The notes below the pieces were generated by a model that was not told the origin of the DNA, did not search any database, and was given only the letters and a program-made list of their open reading frames with translations. A stretch of DNA of 30,339 bases from Coemansia sp. RSA 922 (Eukaryota > Kickxellomycota > Kickxellomycetes > Kickxellales > Kickxellaceae): NCBI GenBank assembly GCA_027577415.1, contig JANBQS010000153.1:1-30339 (forward strand), in the 5' to 3' direction. Made by a program: the position numbers and the translations under genes. This document shows positions 25,979-30,339 of the stretch, in pieces. Position 1 is the stretch's first letter, and every line of letters starts with the position of its first letter.

Positions 25979-27577
25979 ATGGAAAATGCATCGATTAAGA
26001 GCCGCATTTATCATATTCGGTCTGCACCCTGGGCAGTGGTGGCAACATCATGTATTGCATTGATGCTCGATAATATCTCTTATGCCGTATCATTTGCTAG
26101 CCTGCCACACATTTTTGAGGATATGAACTTGGCATCCGAATCAAAGCTAGGGGTTGCCACAACGATGTTTGGCGTAGGTGCATTCCTCACTAGTATCTTA
26201 TCTGGAATAATCAGCGACCGCTTGTGCAGTCGTAAACTACCGCTGGTGGTAGGCTCTATTGGATATATCTTGTGTGGAGTCATATTGTTCTTTGCAAACA
26301 AGCTGTGGCATATCTTGTTGTATCGCTTGCTAAATGGCTTGGCGTCTGGATTTATATATCCCATTGCTACGGCGATGGTTGGCGACGTGTATCCAAATAA
26401 GCTGCTAGGCATGCAAATGTCATTGGTTAACATGTTTACCAATATCGGATACATGATAGGCAAGTGTACAGCGGTCGACTGTTGTTGTGAATATTGGCCA
26501 AGTGACAAAGAGATGAAGTGTAAGAGGTACTAATGCTATGAAGCCAATGTCGCTTTAACACTTTGTAGGCCCAATGCTCGGAGGAGTGCTCTATGAGCGC
26601 ACTGGAATACGCGGGGTATCTACGTTGATAAGTACGTGAATACGATCAGACATGACAACAAACGACACCCACCTATGAGAGTAAAAAGTTCGTTATTCAA
26701 CTAACCCCGTTTCTGATGCTGTGTAGTGATATCGGGCAGTTTGCTGTCAGCGGTGCTCATGTTTGGAATTCGTGAGCCGCTGACTATCCACAAGGAAATA
26801 CTGGCCAGGCAGCGGGTCCTCAGCAACTCTACAATTAGCACGCAATGCGTAGAGACAGGGGCGATATCCAGCGATTCATCAATAGTCAGCAAAGTCGACC
26901 TCCAAATTGTATCCAACACGCCAAGCAATATGCCCGTTTGGAGGCTTATTTTTCAGTGGCAAGTGCTATCAGCGTCAATAACGACTCTAGTCGTGGGAAT
27001 GTTGATAGGCTCACTAGAAAGTGTGGTGCCAGTTTACACCAAAGATGCGTTTGGAGCCTCATCATCCAAAACAGGACTACTGTTTGTGCTTAATGGCAGT
27101 GTAGCAATAGTGCTGTCGATTCCAATTGGATACGGGGTAGATCGACTAATTAGTCGACATGGCGAAAAGATGCGCATGTACATAGAATTGGTAGGACTGG
27201 CATTTACTGGTGGAGCAGTGTTTGGCATAGGGCTATGCAAGTCGTTCAATGTGCTAATCGGCGTGGAGACGCTGCTTGCGGCGTCTGTGCTTGTCGTGAA
27301 TATACCAGTCATGAGTAGTTTCGGCGACTTTGTCAATGCTCTAGGGCTCAATTCAATGGCGCAGTGCTACGGCATCTACAACTCATTCTGGGCATTGTCA
27401 TCATCTATTGCACCACCTATTGCTACTTCTATGTACGCTCAGATCGGATACCAGGCCACAGTCGCTGGGGTACTCACTAGTCTCTGTGTGCTGTGCTCAG
27501 CACTAATCCTGAGTGAGACTATATGGAAGGCGGCCCTAAGGGCTGCACGCCGAATAAACCGGAACGCTAGATATTAG
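25979..27577 (+). CDS. Major facilitator superfamily transporter, DHA1/SLC18-like (3 exons)
   Basis: Exons 25979-26459, 26569-26631 and 26727-27577 join to 464 aa. Twelve membrane segments fit. The first half begins WAVVATSCIALMLDNISYAV, with the loop 2-3 motif GIISDRLCSRKLPLVVG (the MFS G-xxx-DRxGRK signature, here DRLCSRK), YRLLNGLASGFIYPIATAMVGDVYP (segment 4-5), and GYMIGPMLGGVLYERTG across intron 1. This is the segment-5 motif C of drug:H+ antiporters (GPxxGG). A hydrophilic central loop follows (residues about 200-250), then the second half. The 12-segment arrangement with motif C places it in the DHA1 or vesicular-amine-like group. The substrate is unknown. It converges with the ER membrane protein gene, with 79 bp between them. 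Confidence 0.87.
26460..26568 (+). other. MFS intron 1, GC-AG type (109 bp)
   Basis: The exon ends ATAG and the intron starts GCAAGT; it ends TTTGTAG before GCCCAATG. Only the GC donor keeps the frame (Ile-Gly-Pro-Met-Leu-Gly-Gly); the nearby GTGTAC donor gives a wrong frame. AG|GCAAGT is the strong consensus of known GC-AG introns. TACTAAT at 26528-26534 is a good branch site. Confidence 0.85.
26632..26726 (+). other. MFS intron 2 (95 bp, phase 1)
   Basis: Donor GTACGT after ATAA, acceptor TGTGTAG, with CTAAC near 26700 as a branch site. Splicing yields Leu-Ile-Met-Ile-Ser-Gly and continues the sixth membrane segment. Confidence 0.85.
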
Positions 27578-27638
27578 CCACACATGCCAATACACAGTCG
27601 TCTTTGCTAAGTAAATAATTAATATACACTACCAACAA

Positions 27639-27644
27639 AATAAA
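27639..27644 (+). terminator. Candidate polyadenylation signal of the MFS gene
   Basis: AATAAA lies 62 bases past the MFS stop and 13 bases before the 3' end of the opposite gene. Confidence 0.35.
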
Positions 27645-27656
27645 GCTAAAGTAAGG

Positions 27657-28343
27657 CTATTCCAACTTGGACATTAGCTTTGGGCGCTCCTCAGCGACTA
27701 CAGAATTAAGCTTTGAAATTAGGCGCGGAGTTGCCACAAGTAGGCCGAATAGAACAACCAAAACCAGTACAGCAATGAGTTTGAGGGCTTGCACCGGGAG
27801 GCCAGCAACGTGCTTCTCCAAAACAATGACATAGGTAATTGGCCAATTTTCGACGTCTGCCCAAGTGGAGTAGCCAGCATAGGATGCAGTGACCTTTGCA
27901 TAGATTGCCAATCGTCCTTCAGTTTCCGACGACAGCTCAGCGTTATCAGTAGGTTTGTTGTGCAGGCGGAGGACGTCATCGGCAGTGTATAGCTCAATTT
28001 CAAAGTCGACGCCCGTCGCAGCGGCGTTGGATATACGTAACTCATATGAAACTCCTAACTGGAGAGCATCCAAGCGGTACCACTGCTCCTTGTCGGCTCT
28101 ACTAGCGTTCGTGCTCTGCTGGGTGGATATCGTAGCGATCGGGGCGAGCATGTAGGGTGCTGACAACACTGCTACGCCTCCAGGCGTCAGGGCTGTTATC
28201 AGATCCAGAGTGTGGCCATCCGGGCTTTTGTGTGCGGCGCTAGGAGAAAAGTGCCTAATACAGGTGTTGGCAGTTACATTGCGACATAGGCACATTAGTG
28301 TCGCAATGACAAGGAGCAGCGTCTGAGAAAAATGCAGAGCCAT
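27657..28343 (-). CDS. ER type I membrane protein, possibly Pga1-like
   Basis: The frame is open from 28391 but its first ATG is at 28343, giving 228 aa. It begins with a signal peptide (MALHFSQTLLLVIATLMCLC), then a lumenal domain of about 150 residues containing the pattern YRLDALQLGVSYELRISNAA...DFEIELY, a single membrane segment near the C-terminus (ALKLIAVLVLVVLFGLLVATP) and a short Lys/Arg-containing cytosolic tail (RLISKLN...MSKLE). The layout and the YEaRIS-type strand are like Pga1, the partner of GPI mannosyltransferase II, but this match is from memory and weak. Two potential N-glycosylation sites (NVT, NAS) support a lumenal domain. It shares a 225-bp upstream region with the divergent diphthine-ammonia ligase gene. 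Confidence 0.65.
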   Translation of the reverse strand: MALHFSQTLLLVIATLMCLCRNVTANTCIRHFSPSAAHKSPDGHTLDLITALTPGGVAVLSAPYMLAPIATISTQQSTNASRADKEQWYRLDALQLGVSYELRISNAAATGVDFEIELYTADDVLRLHNKPTDNAELSSETEGRLAIYAKVTASYAGYSTWADVENWPITYVIVLEKHVAGLPVQALKLIAVLVLVVLFGLLVATPRLISKLNSVVAEERPKLMSKLE

Positions 28344-28568
28344 GTCAAGGAAATTGACAAAATAAGGCGGAAATTGAAAGTGAAAAAGCAATTAGCAAAG
28401 TGTAGCGAAGGGAGAAACGAAAGAGCGCTCTTCAACGAGCGGATCTGTTGACCATAGCTCGTGCCCATACAGAGCTCCAGTTTGACGACTTTGCCATCAC
28501 GTTCTGTTTTTTTTTTACAATCAACATTAAAGGGCGGCAAGCTTTTCTCCTTTATTTATTCATTTATC
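28344..28568. promoter_or_regulatory. Shared upstream region of ER protein and diphthine-ammonia ligase genes
   Basis: The 225 bases between two divergent ATGs must serve as a bidirectional promoter. A T run (28506-28515) and a TTTATTTATT stretch just before the ligase start are visible. Confidence 0.5.
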
Positions 28569-29420
28569 ATGAAAGTCGTAGCATTGGTTAGGTACGTCGC
28601 CACGCGGTTGCTGTAGCTGCGAAATGAGCAGTAAAGGGCTCTTCTAATAGTGCCTTTGCCAGCGTGCACATCCCTAACTGCGCCTATGTGTAGTGGCGGC
28701 AAGGACAGCACGTACAACATGATGAAGTGCGTCGAGGACGGGCACGAAATCATTGCACTTGCTCACGCTCATCCGCCCGAGGACGCCGCACAGGAGGAGC
28801 TTGACAGCTACTTGTTTCAAACTGTCGGCTCTAGCGCCGTGGCCACCATTGCCGAGTGCATGGATTTGCCCTTTTACCTCCAGGTCATTGCCGGATCGGC
28901 CATTACTCAGACACTAGACTATGAGCTGACCAAGGATGATGAGACCGAGGACTTGTTCGCGCTGCTCAGTAACGTCAAGCGCCACCATCCCGATGTCGCC
29001 GGAGTTTCTGTCGGCGCCATTTTTTCTAGCTATCAGGCCAACCGCGTACAACACGTATGCGATCGCTTGGGGCTCACCATGCTCGCTTATCTGTGGCATC
29101 GTGAACAAGTGGGCTTGTTGCGGGAGATGGTACACGATGGTGTCGAGGCCATTCTCATCAAGGTCGCGGCCATGGGCCTGGGCAAAGACGATCTAGGCAT
29201 CACGCTCAAGCAGGCCATGCCCAAGCTTATCTCACTTAGTGAGAAATACGGAGTCCATGCCTGCGGCGAGGGCGGCGAGTTTGAGTCGTTTACGCTCGAC
29301 TGCCCGTTGTTCAAGAAGCGCATCGTCATCGATGAGGTTGAAACCATCATTCACTCGCCAGACATTTACTCGCCAGTGCTTTACCTGAAGCTCAAGGCGC
29401 TGCACACCGAACCAAAGTGA
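28569..29420 (+). CDS. DPH6: Diphthine--ammonia ligase (2 exons)
   Basis: Exon 1 (28569-28591) is only 23 bases: MKVVALV plus two bases of a Ser codon. Exon 2 (28694-29420) completes SGGKDSTYNMMKC. The total is 249 aa, close to the single-domain form of the family. The enzyme makes the last amidation of diphthamide on elongation factor 2, using ATP and ammonia. Seen are the PP-loop SGGKDS that binds ATP, the GHEIIALAHAHP strand, the conserved block SVGAIFSSYQANRVQHVCDRLGL, AYLWHREQVGLLREM, IKVAAMGLGKDDLG, and HACGEGGEFESFTLDCPLF, a family signature. It lacks the C-terminal YjgF-like domains found in the longer yeast protein. Without the tiny first exon the protein would lose half of its PP-loop, so that exon is well supported. 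Confidence 0.94.
28592..28693 (+). other. DPH6 intron (102 bp, phase 2)
   Basis: Donor GTACGT, acceptor TGTGTAG, CTAAC branch site near 28674-28678. It interrupts the PP-loop Ser codon (AG|T). Confidence 0.9.
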
Positions 29421-29674
29421 ATAGTTACTGCTCCTTTTTGAAGAATGGATATCGACCCTGGCGCAATTGCGGGGAACACAAACAGCTGCCATCAAATGCC
29501 ATTACTGCGCTTCAGTCTCGATGTCATTTTTAGCACTGCAAGGACTCGCTCTAGCTGGGCGAAATACCTGGTCGTTCTGTCTTGTGTAGTTCTTCATTTT
29601 TACTCCATTTTTTTGTATTATCTTCTGTGGCTATCCTCTGCATAGATAATCATCACTCTGTCCCTTGTATACAT

Positions 29675-30339
29675 ATGGCGCCCTTGTCAGGACCACACTC
29701 GGCATGGTGGTATGGCCGAGCCATACGCCTATATTTTATATTTAGCCTCGTTATATCGCTGGTTTGGATTGCCAAAATCTGCTTTATTGACTCAAGCCAT
29801 CTCACCAACTCACGCTCGATCGTAAATAACGCAGCAGGTTCAACTTCTCGCGTAGCTATCAACCATTCCCCAGCTGTTGGTCATACCAATGCAGACGCAA
29901 ACGACCTGTCACTACAACTTTCCGGCCCAGCACCAGAGTACGCTTTGGCGTTTACTGACCACATATACTGCATCAACGAGATGAGCAAGCTGGGACGCAA
30001 GGGCAGGATGACAGAGCTATTCAACTATATGCATCTGCGTGTCGAAATGTTTAGTCGCAAGCACTCCACGCACATCGACGTTTGGCGCGACATGATCAAT
30101 AGCGGGTACGATAGAGCTCTAGTTGTAGAGGATGACGTCGACTTTGAGCTGGACTCCGTGGCGGTGATTAATCGGGCACTAGGTGCGCTCAATTCGACTT
30201 CGACCGACTGGGATATTCTCTACATTGGCCATTGTTCCATGGAAGAGAACCAGAGAAAGGCGCACTCGGCCTACAGCAGATTGCACAAATCTACTCACCC
30301 GTTTTGCACATCTGGTTACCTGCTGAGTCGAAATGGCGC
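29675..30339 (+). CDS. GT25-family glycosyltransferase, type II membrane protein (5' part)
   Basis: The frame opens at the ATG at 29675 and runs off the window with no stop (221 codons plus two bases). It begins with a short cytosolic part, then a signal anchor (about residues 19-40, YFIFSLVISLVWIAKICFI) and a Ser/Asn/Ala-rich stem, giving a Golgi/ER type II layout. The lumenal part starts about residue 95 with YCINEMSKLGRKGRM, the entry motif of family 25 glycosyltransferases. It continues with RALVVEDDVDFE, the acidic metal-nucleotide-binding motif, DWDILYIGHC and HPFCTSGYLLSRNGA. These are hallmarks of GT25 (LPS glycosyltransferase / procollagen galactosyltransferase-like). It probably transfers a sugar, likely galactose, to glycoprotein or cell-wall glycan; the acceptor is unknown. 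Confidence 0.85.
   Translation, partial: MAPLSGPHSAWWYGRAIRLYFIFSLVISLVWIAKICFIDSSHLTNSRSIVNNAAGSTSRVAINHSPAVGHTNADANDLSLQLSGPAPEYALAFTDHIYCINEMSKLGRKGRMTELFNYMHLRVEMFSRKHSTHIDVWRDMINSGYDRALVVEDDVDFELDSVAVINRALGALNSTSTDWDILYIGHCSMEENQRKAHSAYSRLHKSTHPFCTSGYLLSRNG

Noticed and set aside
1..30339. CRISPR array, prophage, insertion sequence of bacterial type or operon structure
   Set aside because: No regularly spaced direct repeats, no bacterial-type ribosome sites, and genes have spliceosomal introns; the DNA is eukaryotic nuclear.

Overview
The window is nuclear DNA from a fungus. It holds single-exon or few-exon protein genes with short introns of 85-109 bp (GT-AG, with CTAAC or TACTAAT-like branch sites where checked), a eukaryotic tRNA-Leu with A and B boxes, and fungal-type proteins: FAS alpha ketoacyl synthase, Ura6, Aro3/4-type DAHP synthase, Rad27/FEN1 and Dph6. 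The low intron count, compact spacing and divergent proteins suggest an early-diverging filamentous fungus; a Zoopagomycota/Kickxellales-like or Mucoromycota-like lineage is possible. That placement is inference and should be tested by phylogeny.

Layout. 1-480: 3' end of a lunapark (Lnp1) gene. 1035-3687: a decayed segment with a hAT-type transposase C-terminal relic (minus strand), a perfect 15-bp inverted repeat, and a broken FAS alpha ketoacyl-synthase gene (plus strand; two stops and one frameshift). 3736-5253 (minus): unrecognised, probably mitochondrial protein. 5591-6796: ABHD1/3-type hydrolase. 6812-8893 (minus): acyl-CoA synthetase paralog 1 (2 exons). 9408-10418: membrane-anchored Ura6-type UMP/CMP kinase. 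10564-12294 (minus): secretory-pathway protein with a duplicated transmembrane module, not recognised. 13194-15453 (minus): acyl-CoA synthetase paralog 2 (3 exons). 15736-16659 (minus): ASCC1-like KH/2H protein. 16833-17306 (minus): thioredoxin-fold-like protein without CxxC. 18000-18081: tRNA-Leu(AAG). 18713-20725 (minus): acyl-CoA synthetase paralog 3 (no intron, most canonical). 22137-23267: FEN1. 23536-24636: DAHP synthase. 24840-25670: peroxisomal enoyl-CoA isomerase ending in SKI. 25979-27577: MFS transporter (3 exons, first intron GC-AG). 27657-28343 (minus): ER type I membrane protein. 28569-29420: diphthine-ammonia ligase (2 exons). 29675 to the window end: 5' part of a GT25 glycosyltransferase.

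How the genes work together. Several genes concern fatty acids: three acyl-CoA synthetases activate fatty acids, the SKI-ending isomerase would handle unsaturated acyl-CoAs in peroxisomal beta-oxidation, the ABHD hydrolase may form or cleave esters, and the FAS alpha remnant belongs to fatty acid synthesis. They are interspersed with unrelated housekeeping genes and do not look like an operon or a classical secondary-metabolite cluster. I found no clearly new multi-gene system. The items most worth a second look are the duplicated-module membrane protein, the decayed FAS/hAT segment with its inverted repeat, the divergence and intron pattern of the three acyl-CoA synthetases, the GC-AG intron and the CxxC-less thioredoxin-like protein. 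All identifications are from reading the sequence; no database search was run.
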